Assembly: GCA_948146395.1 (NCBI GenBank)
Contig: OX411551.1
Coordinates: 48,068,854-48,132,853 of the forward strand
Length of the DNA: 64,000 bases
Source of the DNA: Fragum whitleyi
Lineage: Eukaryota; Mollusca; Bivalvia; Cardiida; Cardiidae
Direction of reading: 5' to 3'
Part shown: positions 9,830 to 41,105 of the stretch, piece after piece
Layout of the letters: each line of letters begins with the position of its first letter
Numbering within the stretch: position 1 is the first letter of the stretch
Made by a program: the position numbers and the translations under genes
Notes under the pieces: generated by a model
What the model saw: the letters and a program-made list of their open reading frames with translations, nothing else
Told to the model about the DNA's origin: nothing
The model's database searches: none

Positions 9830-11560
9830 CCTCGATCTACATTCCAGGTCATGATCTCTCAAACAATCTAAGTCTCAGGCTATCAAACACGATTTAAGCA
9901 TTTTCTTATGTCTCTTTGCGAGTCTTAAGTTAAACCGTGATGTAGAAAATGCAGACGAATTTTTTCATCGCCGCGATTTTTCGTTGATAAGTTCCTGCCA
10001 GAACTCGTCTGCTTCAATCTGTTTATCCTATTTGAATCTCAAACTCAGAACTGTGCGATGTTTGGTGGGAAAAAAAAACAGAAATTGCCAGACATTCTTT
10101 AGTTACTTAATGACGGAACAGTCACAAATGATAACACCCGATTTCTATGCAGGTTACTAAGCAACGCAAAACGATGGCGTGTTCGATTCGAAATCAAGAT
10201 ACAATTCTTTCTTTCGAGTATTCCTTGATTTTTGACGACTTGAAATAACAAATAATGTCTAAAAAAAATTTTTTTTTTTGTAATTCAAATAGTGTTTTTC
10301 TAATTTAATTAACTTTGACATCTTTAAATTCTATCGGTTATGCATATTGTGTAAACAGTCAACCACCACCCCGTTTAAAGTTAGTAATCAAACTCGACGT
10401 CAAAACACCCCGGGAATTTTATTTTCGCACGTGAGGATGTCCAGTGTTGACGTGTTGAATTCTGGGATAGTATGTAATTTACATTTGACCTTTAACCTTG
10501 CAGCTGGTGTATGTTTGGAAAATCCTCGTTACTTTCACTTTAAGTACAATTGAAATCGTTGTATGCCGTTTCAAATGAAACTCGAGCGCATATTTACATG
10601 GGACAAAAGTCGCATCTTGCAAAGATTTTATGGGACATGTACAATTTTTAAGCGAGATTGTCGCAGAATCGCAGCCTCACCAGATCACTGGAAAACAGTT
10701 TACATCATCTTTTCACCCTGAACGCAGGGCTAGCTTCCGGCTTAAAAAAAAACACAAAAAAACAGCAGAACACGGCTGGGCCCGAAATTAATTTGTCTAT
10801 TGAATATAATCAAAAGTACCTAAAAATTACATAACTTGGTTATCTCCCTTGGCAAAGTCTACAATTAAAACTGCTGTTTGTGTATAAGTAAGATTATGTC
10901 ATAGAACAAAAAAAAATATTTTTTGGGTGGAAAATGTCTAAATGCTTCAAATAAATACTTTTCTTGTAAATCCTATCCTTAGTATAACTAGATTTTAACA
11001 AAAATTGTATGAAATATTGTTTATATTCACACGGGCGCTGCCATTTTGACCGGAGTTAAATTGTCGTTGTTGTTCTTGATTTTTTAAGAATCACCAGTAA
11101 AATGTACACGAAAATTTCTAACAGATTTTCTTATTTTTTTCCATACGCATGTAATTCGCATCAATTTTCTCACATTGATTTTACATCTTCAGATGGAATG
11201 CGGAAATGAAAGTCCGAGACAAAAGGTCAAAGGTCATTTTTGTAATGGAGTCTACTTTCTCTGTTCTATCTCGATTTTACACATTTCTGCTGGATTTTGG
11301 CTTTAAAACTGGTCACTATTTCATGTTTTAACGTCACCATAAATTAAGTTTTCATTCAGTGATTTTTTAATTAAGATATGTGTTCAAAGCCAGGCTAATA
11401 TTACAGAATCGAACTCTAAAATTTGTGTCAATTGAAAATTGAGTTGACATGACAAGCAGCTGACAAGTGTAACTATGTTGGATTTCACACTTTAACTCAA
11501 CCCTTTACTCTTTATATTTTCCATAATTGTGATATTGTGTTGGATTGTCAGAATGATTTG
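9830..11560. promoter_or_regulatory. Divergent intergenic/5' region between renalase-like gene and LIX1L
   Basis: About 1.7 kb almost free of the elements that fill the rest, so it probably holds promoters or 5' exons of both divergent genes. Seen: an RFX X-box-like GTTACTAAGCAAC at 10153-10165, an E-box CACGTG near 10427, and GCTGCCATTTTG (YY1-like) near 11038. No TATA box can be placed with confidence, and transcription starts are not visible. Confidence 0.4.
10153..10165. promoter_or_regulatory. Candidate X-box (RFX-type) site
   Basis: GTTACTAAGCAAC resembles the inverted-half-site X-box GTTRCC(N)RGYAAC bound by RFX factors, with one mismatch in the left half. Position between two divergent genes is suggestive only. 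Confidence 0.3.
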
Positions 11561-30358
<18,798 letters not shown>

Positions 30359-30425
30359 AATATACTGGAAATTTAAAGCAAATAATTATTTTGTATGGAA
30401 GTGTGATAAATTCTTTAAAAATTTG

Positions 30426-30431
30426 AATAAA
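30426..30431 (+). terminator. LIX1L polyadenylation signal candidate
   Basis: AATAAA 68 nt after the stop codon, in AT-rich 3' sequence. Later signals could also be used. Confidence 0.5.
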
Positions 30432-31121
30432 ACCCAACAGCTATTGAAGTAATTTTTGCACCATTTTCAGATTAAGATAACATTGTGTCATCAACTACAA
30501 ATTTAGTAGCCACAAAGATTTTGAGAGCTTTCAAAATGAAAATGCAGCCAATGCAACACTGATTGACTAACTTTGCATGATATGTTGTAGCAGTAGTGAT
30601 TCACTGTTAATTCTCATCAGTTTACATGCACATACATTAAAATCATAGACCAAAAAGCTCAATTTAATTGCAACAAAATATTAACAAGTTGGTATTAAAT
30701 ACAAAATTCCACTCTATTGAAACTTACATATCTACACACTTAGACTAACATAATTAATGTACTTCCCAACATACATGTATTATGCAGGGTTATTTTGGTA
30801 CACATCATAAGTTTTCCCACAAAAATTACACAAACCCTGTGTTGTCAGTACTCAGAATCATCTTGTAAAGTTTTTGTAAAATGTGTTCTGAAAACATATT
30901 AAAGGTTTAAAGACAAGCTTTATCCCCCATATTAAGACACGTGGATCGAAGGGTAATACATTTTAAGGTCAGTATCTTTTTTTTGGCTTTCCCAGCTTTT
31001 AAATTTGTGGCTAAGTTTTAGCTATAAAAATGTGACTCATGTATAATAGGTCCATTTCGGAACTGAAGAAAATAATATTTGAAAATGGGATTGTGTTCAG
31101 CGTTGGTCAACAAGAGGGCAC

Positions 31122-31374
31122 ATTTCGATGGCTCAGTGCGAAACAGTTGTAACTACCTATAAACATATAGGAAGATACAACTGTTTCGCTCTTAGCTATT
31201 GATTTGGAAAATTGATTAATGAAAATGTGGAAGGATCACTTTAGATTCAGAAAGTCGGCTAAGTGCAAAAAGTTTTTACTCTAATTAGTTTGCCCAGACT
31301 GTGTGGGCTGATAATGGGCGACACCTTACCCACCACAAGTTGGTCCCAGTTTACTGGAAGGGTCACAAATATGG
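31122..31374. mobile_element. U palindrome followed by K-family half element
   Basis: 31122-31197: cgatggctcagtgcgaaaca and gtaactacctataa against tataggaagatacaactgtt. From 31206: the K-type right half ending agttggtcccag...gggtcacaa. Other U palindromes are near 40908, 45615 and 62435. Confidence 0.6.
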
Positions 31375-31417
31375 TAATCAAGAGGTCAGAGTACACAATT
31401 GCATGTCAAAGGGTTAG

Positions 31418-31478
31418 TGTAACACTATTGTAAGTGCCTATAAATCTATAGGCACTTACAATAGTGTTGCACTGACCC
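31418..31478. repeat. Short palindrome, Q family
   Basis: aacactattgtaagtgccta pairs almost perfectly with taggcacttacaatagtgtt. Confidence 0.7.
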
Positions 31479-31931
31479 CTCAATTTGCCTTTTATAAAAT
31501 TAATTTAGGCCGTTCAAATTGTTTTTCATTGGCCCTTCAATGTGTTTCAATGTAAATACCATAACAACTTACACTTTATTTAAACAATTATAGAATTACA
31601 GAATAGATGTGTTCACAATATTGTTTTAATGGATCTGTAAATTTTTGTTGTTGATACTTTTTGTTAGAGCTATTGTATATTCGTTTGCCTTTATGTGCTA
31701 AATAGCATTCCTAGATCAAGCTCAAGATGCCTTTGCACTTCTGTGTAAAAAGCATCAATGTTCCAATTATTTCTGAAAAGTGTTAAAACTTGTTCAAATT
31801 CTAAATAATATGTGAAAATGTAATAAGGATTTCATAGAACTGGTGTTTTAGGAATATAAGACAAGAAAAAAAATCTAACTTGAAAAGGGTTGCAGACAGC
31901 TTTTACTCATTTAGGGCCATGTTTTCCTTTT

Positions 31932-32959
31932 TAGCTCCACTGGCTGAAAGCCACTGGGGCTATTGTCATGGGGTTGTGTCCGTCGTGCGTCCGTCCGTGC
32001 GTCCGTGCGTGCGGTCGTAAACTTTTTCTTTAAAAATCTTCTTCTCAGAAACTACTGGATGGATTTCAACCAAACTTCACAGGAATGATCCTTGGGTGAC
32101 CCTCTTTCAAAGTTGTTCAAGAAATTTTGATCCAATGAAAAACATGGATTTAATGGGCGTGGCTAATTTCCAAATATGGTAAAAAGTGACTTTTCTCAGG
32201 TTCTAATTGATGGATACCAATTAAATTTTACATAAATGATCCTCGGATGACCTTTTATCAGTCTACCAAAAATTATTGTGATCAGATGAAAAATATGTAT
32301 TTTATGGGCGGAGGTCATTTCTCTATATGTAATATAGTGGAAACTTTGAAAGTCATTTTCTTAGAATCTAACTGATAGATATCAACCAAATTTTACATGA
32401 ATGATCCTTGGGTGACCCTTTATCAGTCTACTAAGAATTATCGTGATTTGGTGAAGAATATGTCTTTTATGGGCGGAGGTCATTTCTCTATATGTTATAT
32501 AGTGGAAACTTTGAACATCATTTTCTCAGAATCTAAGTGATAGAAATCAACCAAATTTTTCATGAATGATCCTAGGGTGACCTTTTATCAGTCTACCAAA
32601 AATTATTGTGATTGGATGAAAAATATGTATTTTATGGACGGAGGTCATTTCCCTATATGTTATATAGTGGAAACTTTGAAAATCATTTTCTCAGAATGTA
32701 ACTGATGGATATCAATCAAACTTTATTAGTATGATCCTTGGGTGATCTATAATCATGCAGCCAAAAATTATTGTGATTTGATGAAGAATATGTCTTTTAT
32801 GGGTGGAGGTCATTTCTCTATATGTTATAATAGTGGAAACTTTGAAAACCATTTCAACATCAGTAGAACCCAAAATATCTAAAAATCTAGTCAATTTAGA
32901 TTTGCTATTACAAGAAATTCAAGCCTGTGGAGCGACACAAGCCATTCATGGCTTTCTAG
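31932..32959 (+). mobile_element. Helentron-like element, family B (B2, full length)
   Basis: Opens TAGCTCCACTGGCTGAAAGC, then GTCCGTCGTGCGTCCGTCCG. About five monomers of about 170 bp carry tatgggcggaggtcatttct and ccttgggtgacc. It closes with CTGTGGAGCG, hairpin AAGCCATTCATGGCTT and CTAG at 32956-32959, followed by TT. Lies in the convergent intergenic stretch. Confidence 0.82.
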
Positions 32960-33097
32960 TTCTACAATGTTTTCAAAAACTTTGCTTCTTGAATGTCATA
33001 ATAAATGTTTAATATGCAGAAACAGGTTTAGAAGGAACATCATTTCATTACCAATCAGGAGTCTATTTATTACGAACATTTAAGAGACAAGAAAGTA

Positions 33098-33236
33098 TTT
33101 TTTCATTTCAGCGAGGTATGAAGCTAAAAAGCAAATCACTTTGTTTGAATACGCATTCATACATGAGTGTGATTAGATTTTAAGTGTCATACCACCATGA
33201 AATAAAAAAAAGGGGTTCTTCATATCTTATAACTTA
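33098..33236. repeat. Degenerate palindromic MITE
   Basis: cgaggtatgaagctaaaaag opposite ttaagtgtcataccaccatg; related to 4743-4908. Confidence 0.5.
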
Positions 33237-33239
33237 ATG

Positions 33240-34926
33240 TCATAAAGCAAAAATGAAAAGGAAATTCTTCATATTAAGACAGATTTAATGCCGGACTACT
33301 TTGCATGGCAACAAATTGTTTTCATTTAGGATTAAAACCAATTATTCGGCAATTTGACACCTTATGTGTACAAAGTTTTCATTATCCTTGTAAATTTCAA
33401 ATCTGATTTTAACTAATCCAGCCTGGATGTCCTATCTTTATTCAAAAACAAAATATATTGATTTAAATTAAATTTAGCCTACCATTCCTCTAGTTTGTTA
33501 GAATTCAGTAATTGTTGCATCAGTTCAATGGAGAACAAATGTAGGGTTTGTATGTCACAGTAAATGTTTTGTAAATAGACACTTGTTAGACTTGCTTCCT
33601 GGCACAAATTTCTTTCATTTTAGTGCAATTAATTGTTTCTGTGTTGTTGGTAATGTGCATTTGAAATATGTTTTGCTTCTGTGTTTCATCACTACATATA
33701 CAATTAAATTTCAAACAGAACAGAATACAAAAAAGTTGTGAATGAGAACAAAGTGATAGGACTCATCCAACAAAACAATATTTGATGAAAAACATGACTT
33801 TTATGGGTTGGGCTTATATATTCATTTTTGGTATGTAGTGAAAAATGTAAGAATTTCAAACTTAGTATTGATCAGAATTTTGATCGAAAGAAAGGTTTTT
33901 TAGATCCACTTCTTAGGAAAAATAATTGATCAGTTGAAAAATATCTCTCTCTTAGACGGTGCTTGTGTTAGCTTTTCAATTTCAGGAGTCATTGACTCCT
34001 TGATTGCAAATTTCAAGGGGTCAACTCTTCTGTTGAAGGGGTCAACAATAAAGTAAGTGGATACAAGTAACTTTTTCTTGTTTATGCTGATAGACTTCTT
34101 TAATTGTTTCCTTCGTATCTTAATAAGAGATTCACATTTCATATTAATCTCTTATAATGATATGAAGGATACAATTGATTGTAATACATTCATTATGTAG
34201 CAGCATCAGGATGCATTCTGAAAAATTTGATTGTCATTTTGACCCCTATAACAGGAAAATTTAGGGGTCAAAAAAGAATATTTTCAGATTTTTGAGGGTC
34301 AAAACCCTGGTTTAAGGGTCAAACATGAGCCCTGCTTGGAGAGGCTTGCTCCTTTACTACACAACCTCCCTTTTGTCACCTAGGTGGTAAAAGGGTTTGG
34401 TTATTATCCTGATAAATGAAGAAATATCTTGTTATAATAAAGTTCATCATTGAACACAATGTTTTCTTCCCAAAATTTCTATTTCCCGAAATGTTCCTTC
34501 TGCAATTTCTTTGATATGGACCAGTCTAAAGTTTTGTCATCTTGTAACACATGATAAATAACTAGGGAGGCAAAGGAGATTATCAGCATGTAACTAATGG
34601 CCTTTGGGTGCTGGAGTTGCCTCCCTTGTATATTTTGCTCCTCTTTACTTTAAATAAGTTTCAGATAGAATTAGATGTTTGGAAGAACTTAAAAAAGATA
34701 CCAAAATAAGAGGAAAGTGCATTAAGAGATTACTTAAAATGTTGTGATAAAATGTACATTGTTTGTATTTATGTGTATGTGCTTTATATTGTTATGTTAG
34801 CTTTTATTTTTAAGCCAAAGTGTGTATTTCTGTCCTATTGTAAGCATATCTTTTTTTCTTTTTTTTTTTGTAAGCATATCTTCTTCATGGACCTATACAG
34901 AGAAAATATTATTGACAATTATATAC
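33240..34926. other. AT-rich intergenic sequence, no gene seen
   Basis: No exon-like segment with splice sites and conserved protein text was found on either strand. A weak repeat with tttaggggtcaaaaaaga and agggtcaaaaccctgg occupies about 34235-34345. Confidence 0.5.
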
Positions 34927-35240
34927 TGAATTTCCTCTAATAATAGCGCCCTCCCTAATAGTAGCACCCCTACAATTTTTTTTCTCAGGAAACCCACTTC
35001 AAATGCCTAAATTTTAAGAACTTTTTGAGATTCTTTTCTCTAATTTGAGATGAATTTCCTCTTAACAATCATTTATATAATTGTTGAGAGAAAATTCACC
35101 TAAAATTAAAGGGAAAAGGGCCTAAAAGACATCAATTTTAATGATTTTTTAAAATCAGAAAAATGCAAACTAAATAAAAGCCCCCCTTACCAGGTTATGT
35201 ATAGCTCCCCGGAGCGTTTATTTGGAGAGAATCTATACAT
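34927..35240. mobile_element. Inverted copy of the CTGTATTTCCTCTAATAA family
   Basis: gaatttcctctaataatagc at left and gctccccggagcgtttattt at right, opposite in direction to 19394-19703; central hairpin aatttcctcttaacaatcat. Confidence 0.6.
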
Positions 35241-35371
35241 GAATTTGAAATTTGACGTTAAACCAGTGTATAACTTACGTATCTGGAACCTATGCTGGGG
35301 CAGCCTAAAATTCAAGGGGACATTTTATATTATCGTTACTCCAACTTAAATAGAGGAATGGATATATATAA

Positions 35372-35515
35372 TACATACTAAGTGTATTATATGAAAAAAA
35401 TTATCTTACGCGGTTGGGAGAATTTATAATTGTCGAGGCTCTGCCGAGACAATTATCAATTCTCACAACCGAGTTAGATATTTTTTTCATATGATACACT
35501 AAGTATGTATTATAT
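35372..35515. repeat. Palindrome, L family
   Basis: gtgtattatatgaaaaaaat ... atttttttcatatgatacac with a GC-richer centre gtcgaggctctgccgagac. About 60-bp arms. Confidence 0.7.
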
Positions 35516-35668
35516 TTATCTTATAACCTCTATTGTCTTGTTTTTGTCGATGTTTCTAACTGAAATGAAAGTTTCTAAAAATAACGGCATTATATCTTTG
35601 TTCTAAGAATAACTATGTGATATCTTAAAAAATATCATTCGGGATGTTATCACACAGATACTTGTATA

Positions 35669-36880
35669 CAGTAAAACCCCTCCTTCCGACCACCCCGGAA
35701 AAACGGGCACCCCGCTATTACGAACGATTTTCGACAGAACGGAATTATTTGTTCTTTATTTTAATGGTCGCGAACCCCTCTAATGCAAGCACCCCGCTAT
35801 TCCGAATTACGACCACTAATTTCAGTACAAACGCCAAATATAACACTCTTACGAACCTCGCTTAAAAGACCAGTAACTTCACACCTCCGGATCGACCATC
35901 CGAATTTCACGCTTAGTAAGTACGACACTAATTGGGTACGAATGGATCAACAATGGATTATCGAATTTTTCGATATAGTGATTAAACCTCAATTGTGTTT
36001 TGGTGTTATTTTCAAACAAACAACTTTAAGTGGTCAATTGTTTTGATACACTGCATACGTCTATCAATTAAAGATGTTACCTGGTTAACTGGAGTAAAGA
36101 AACCGAAAGTAATGCTAATTATGGAAACATACAGGAAATCGTTTTCGGCGATCTGCTGACTGTTTGTAAATTTGCTTATGATTGATAGGTTTCGTTTTTA
36201 GGATTTTACTGAATGTATGCGCTACATTTACAGTTCGACAATAATTGCCCTTATTTTAATATAAATAATCCGAGGTATGTTTTCAAACCAGATCAAATAA
36301 ACAAACGAAAGGAGAAAAGAGCTATATTGAAAGAAAAAATAACTTTGCAAAGAAAGCGAGGTCACTACGCCTACTCACCGAGAGTTTTGGGGAAGGGAAA
36401 AAGAGGTCCTTAGTTATGAATTGAAAGCAAAACAAACATTTTAAGACAATTTTTTGCAGCAGAAAAAACTCTTCTATGATAGGGCCTTTGTCCTAGTTTT
36501 TGCATAAGCAATAAGAATTTAACTTAGTTTATACTCTCGAATTGAAGATTTGTATCATTGAAATGAGCAACTTCAAAGAATCACTTTCTCACTTTTGGAA
36601 ATCAACAATTTGGATTGGCTTGAAACAACAACAACAACAACAACAACAACAAAAGTTTTACATGTAATTGCTATTTTATAGATTTAATTACGTAATGTAG
36701 AAAAACACGATCAAGTTTAAATCATTATAAAATAAACTGAATTACATAGTCTCTTCTATTAGCAATAATTAGTCTATGAAGTTTGAACGCATCCGACCAA
36801 ACCTCAGAATTAAGACCACCCCGCTATTAAGACCACTTTCAAAAAGTACCCCAAGTGGTCTTAATAGAGGGGTTTTACTG
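35669..36880. mobile_element. pogo/Tigger-like non-autonomous element, copy 1
   Basis: CAGTAAAACCCCTC ... GAGGGGTTTTACTG flanked by TA (35667-35668 and 36881-36882). Subterminal blocks repeat gaccaccccgctatta. CAGT-type ends with a TA target are typical of pogo/Tigger. A (CAA)n run is at 36627. No DDE frame. Confidence 0.75.
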
Positions 36881-36882
36881 TA

Positions 36883-37287
36883 GTTATAAGATAAAAATAA
36901 TTAAAGATATTTCCTAAACTTTCATTTGAAGATTTAGTAATCAAGTTCATTATTCCTGATGCAGCTTATTTCATTTAATAAGAAAGTACTGCATTTGCAA
37001 AACCATTTGCTCTGTAATGCATTTCATACATGTGATTAAGCTCAAACCAAATGTCTTTAAAGATTTATTATAAGGAAAGAGAATTTTCATTGCTTAAAAA
37101 TGAATATTCTTTCTTTTCATCAAGTCACTTTGGTATTACGTTTTTGTAGTTTGTTTTTGTTGTCAGCTAGCTTTGTTAATTGCATTTAATCCATTCATTA
37201 ACAATATATACAAGTTAACTATGGTCTGTAAATTAGCATTTTAGCAATCATTTATAAAAAAAGGTAAAAAGGAACCATCAAGTAACA
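36883..37287. other. AT-rich intergenic sequence, nothing recognised
   Basis: No coding signal, palindrome or known repeat end seen. Confidence 0.4.
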
Positions 37288-37509
37288 TTAATCCTTGTAA
37301 TGTTGAATAAGAAAACATTGGGAAAAATGTTGTAAAATCAAAGAACTTAAAATATTGGATGCCCTTACTGTGATTTTAATCTTTTCTGGTCATGAAAGGA
37401 AAATCAGGTGAAATAGACATAGATCAGACTGCACATATGTGCAGGCTGATCCAAGTCTATACCTCCTGCAAGAGCAGAAATATACCATGCTCAGCGTGAC
37501 AAAGGTTAA
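37288..37509. mobile_element. piggyBac-like MITE copy
   Basis: TTAATCCTTGTAATGTTGAA at left, CTCAGCGTGACAAAGGTTAA at right; agatcagactgcacatatgt inside as in 15630-15824. Confidence 0.6.
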
Positions 37510-38225
37510 AAAGTATAGATACAATGTACTGGTCCAAGGGTATGAAAATGCACTGACAGTTGATTATTTCAGGGCTCTACACTCCTCAAAACTCCTCCAA
37601 GCGGCCATTTGATTTTAAAGTCATATGTCATAGATGCCGCATAGTTTCAGACCGTTTTTCACTTGAATAATGTAGCCAAGTCATTTATGAAATCAACAAG
37701 AAAAAATTCAGCAAAGTAATTCAACAAGAAATGTTTTAAAATGAAATGAAAATATGAGTACCCTCGATTTCAAAGTTAACATTGGTGGGTGGGGTATTTT
37801 TGACATTTCTTGTTAGGATAAAGAATGTGTTGAAAGTTTTGTCATTGATTCAAATTTTTTAAAGTCCAAAGGCTTTATCCCACTGGAATCAGTACATTAA
37901 ATTGATAGGATTTGCGTTTTTCAAGAGTCGAAAATTTAAAATTTCTGTAAAAATAGTTATTTTTGTGACTTTTTAATTTGAGGGTACAGGCATTTTATTC
38001 TGTCTCTAGGACTTCCTGATGCATGGTTTTACAAAACAATTGGATAGGATGATGACTGAATGGCCACTCTTTGGAATGACAAAGTCAACATTTCAAAATA
38101 AAAGCGGAAAATATGTGAAAAATGGAGAAATATAAGGTGGCCGCTTAGAACCTTTGAGTAGTGTAGATAAGTAGGATCCATGGCAATCAGAATCCTCGTT
38201 TCTCTTCAACATCTAGGCTAAAGGT

Positions 38226-38995
38226 ACTCATTGGAATTGTCTTGATGGGACAATTGAAATGAGTACTTTAAGAATTTCTGGAACAATAATGAATCATTTT
38301 CTAATCTAAAATACCTCATTCTTGAATGAGCTCTAACTTATGTTCACTCAGACCCAAGTTTTCTTGTATACTAACCCATCAATCATGCATAATAACTATA
38401 TTATAGATTTTATAAAATATATTGTATATAGTATACAATAAATATATTAGTAAACACGACACAAGTTTTACTTTGATCTTTTTCTTATTCCCTGCTCCTT
38501 TTTTCAACCTAACAGGACTTTAATATGTTCTACCACAGCCCAAAACCCAATACAAGCAGTGTCAATATGTTGGAGCACCTAACCATGGGTTCTTGAAATT
38601 TCCACACCTACACCTATTGTCAATTAAAATTTCATAGACAAGTTTTAAGAAGGTCCACCCTAGGGTAAACTTTTGCAAAGTTCGGTTGAAGTTGGCCCAA
38701 TGTTTGAAGATATCAAGTCCTTGTCACAGACAACACTTTTCCTGTCAAGGGGCATGTTGGTGCCAGCAAGGAAAGAACCATATTGAATATTTTAACTCTG
38801 AACATTTACCAAGTCTTAAAACAGGTTCATGTAGTAGATATTTGACAGACCTAGACCTGTTTTACTGAACATCTTACGATCATATTTTGTGCCAGTCAAG
38901 AATTATAGTTGCTTCTACAGTAGTAACTAAAAGTAGAATTCTGCAATGAGTAATCTCATTGGAATCGTCTTCTAAAGACGATTCCAATGAGATAT
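38226..38995. repeat. Two isolated ACTCATTGGAAT hairpins
   Basis: 38226-38275 (ggtactcattggaattgtct / caattgaaatgagtac) and 38945-38992 (ctcattggaatcgtct / agacgattccaatgag, the latter perfect over 16 bp). They lack the outer arms of the R-family MITE. Confidence 0.6.
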
Positions 38996-39740
38996 TGCAA
39001 GGCAGAATCTAAAAAAGAATGAAAATGCCAAGTATGATTTGTGATTTTGACTTACAATCAATTTGTTCGTAAGAAGTTTAGTAAAACGGACCCAAAAATT
39101 CCATAAGCAATATATAGGATCTCTACCATACCAAATTATAAGTTACTGTGATTCACAGTTGCTAGAAAAGTGCAAGGAAAATTTCCCATTGTACCAAGTT
39201 AAGCCCAAATTCAACCAAGTTATTTAACGGGTAGTAGATATCTGACAGACCTGAATTCCATAAGCAACATACAGGACCTCTATCTGATACACCATGCCAA
39301 GTTATAAGTTGCTGTGATTCACAGTTGCTAGAAAAAATGCAAGGAAAATTTCCCATTTTACCAAGTTTAGCCCAATATCAACGAAGTTATAAAACAGGAA
39401 GTGGATATCTGTCATACCCGGGCCCAAGGTTATAAAAGTTTTCTCAGGCTCAGGCTCAATTTTCACAAAATTTTAAATTGAAATAAATGTATGAAAATAG
39501 AAGATAATATTAATAAGTTGTTATTTATAACAACTTATCAATATCATCTTTTATGTTAATACATTAAAATGAGTCATTCAACAGAATAACGGCTTGAATC
39601 TCAAATTGAAATTTGAGAAAATTTTGAATTGAGCCTGAGAAAAGTATATAACTTCAGGCCCTGAATTTTGTGAGGTACAGGACCTTTTTCTAATTCACCA
39701 TACCAAATTTCAAATTACTGATTTATAGCTGCTGAGAAAA
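38640..39740 (+). mobile_element. Tandem-monomer repeat (V family) with nested MITE
   Basis: Units of about 160-180 bp with ataagttactgtgattcaca, gttgctagaaaa and ccataagcaa; two nearly identical units lie at 39100-39440. A palindromic MITE with ttttctcaggctcaggctca / gagcctgagaaaa interrupts at 39441-39645. The ends of the host element were not found. Confidence 0.5.
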
Positions 39741-40013
39741 ATGTGTCGATTCACTACAGCTCTTGCTATTGTAATTTTCTTCCGATTCACCTTATCTTGT
39801 TCAGGCGAGCGGTAAAGGGCCATTCTAGCCCACTTGTTCTATTGCACATCATCACTTGGCCCTACACAGGGAAATATACACATAGCCAGATAAAATGGAC
39901 TAATTTTTCAAAGTTTCAGGGAATTTCATTGACAGATGTAGACAGATTCATATCAATAAGTAATTTTAGACAAAAAATACCGGTTTTCCCAACTGGCATC
40001 TCGAGGGTTGGAC

Positions 40014-40217
40014 GGAAAACTGTCGTAAGTGACTTTCACAAAATTTTACAGGAGAAAGGAAAAACTGTTCAATTTTGTTATTGTTCATTTTCACAAAAGT
40101 TTTTAAGCAGAAAAGTATTGAGAATTTATACAATTTTCAATTGCAATAATGTATTTTATGAAAAAAAGATTAGTTTGTTTGATATTTAATGTTCATTCAC
40201 TTACGACAGTTTTACAA
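40014..40217. mobile_element. MITE with AAAACTGTCGTAAGTGA ends
   Basis: ggaaaactgtcgtaagtgac at left and attcacttacgacagtttt at right; AT-rich middle. Confidence 0.6.
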
Positions 40218-40390
40218 CTGAAAATCATGAAAACCTGATGGAAAAAAATATGGAAAACTGTCGTACAAGCAGTTAACTGTACTTTTCCATAAACATATTG
40301 TTGAATTTAACAACATTTGATAATTCATTTCTTGAATTAATATAATAAGATTTAATTGAAGTGCAAAATGTATTCTCTTTACATTTAAAT

Positions 40391-41105
40391 AAGAGGACTG
40401 TGAGGGTTTTATGTTGCTCACCTGGGAATCAAGGGATTTTTTATGAAAAAATTGGAAGTTAGAAGTCAAATATAGCTCCTTATGGCAAATCCTTTTACGA
40501 GTCATATTTAAGATCAATCTAATTGCAGAAAAGGAATAAGCTAGATAATCCTGTTTTAATTTTGATTGTTTTGGTACAAAAATTTTAGTTTCTGTAAGAG
40601 TAGGTTTTAGCAATTTGACAACTTCAACCCCTAAGTTGGCCATATGTCAGTCATAATTATAGATATTTGTTTGAAACTTGACATATTTTTCTACATCAGA
40701 ATTAGAGTAGTCTAATTTATGAAGAAGTTTAATTTTAAAACTTGTATATTTATACCCCCTAAACTAAGCTTTTGGGGTAAATAGGAGCCAGCTTGTCAGT
40801 TTGTCCGTCAGTCCATCAATGGGTCAGTCTGTCTGCAGATTTTTTTGTCCCCACTCAATTTCTCAGCAAATAATGAGGAGTTTTCATTCAAACCTTACAC
40901 ATCGATGGAAGTTACAACTGTTTCACACTGAGCCATCGAAATGTGATTAGTATCAATTAGAGTTGTGCAAGTCATATTTTGGTAATGATTTGACAGAGTT
41001 ATGGCCCTTTGATGGAAAACAACTTTTCATTATTGACAAGCACTTGAAGGGGGATATTAGTCCTCTTTGTGATAGTCTAATTATTCTAAGAATAATGTCC
41101 CTTTT
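40391..41105. mobile_element. Fragments of Helentron-like ends and a U palindrome
   Basis: 40391-40430: gaggactgtgagggttttat then gctcacctgg (family A 3' tip, minus strand). 40751-40840: taccccctaaactaagcttt hairpinned with ggggta, followed by gtcagtttgtccgtcagtcc, a 5' end of another family (I). 40908-40955: U palindrome half. Confidence 0.45.

Noticed and set aside
39743..40189. Open frame of about 148 codons on the plus strand
   Set aside because: Overlaps a MITE with AAAACTGTCGTAAGTGA ends and monomer remnants; the protein text is low-complexity and matches no family I know; no splice or initiation context.
40212..40643. Open frame of about 143 codons on the minus strand
   Set aside because: AT-rich sequence overlapping a family A tip; no recognisable domain and no conserved motif.
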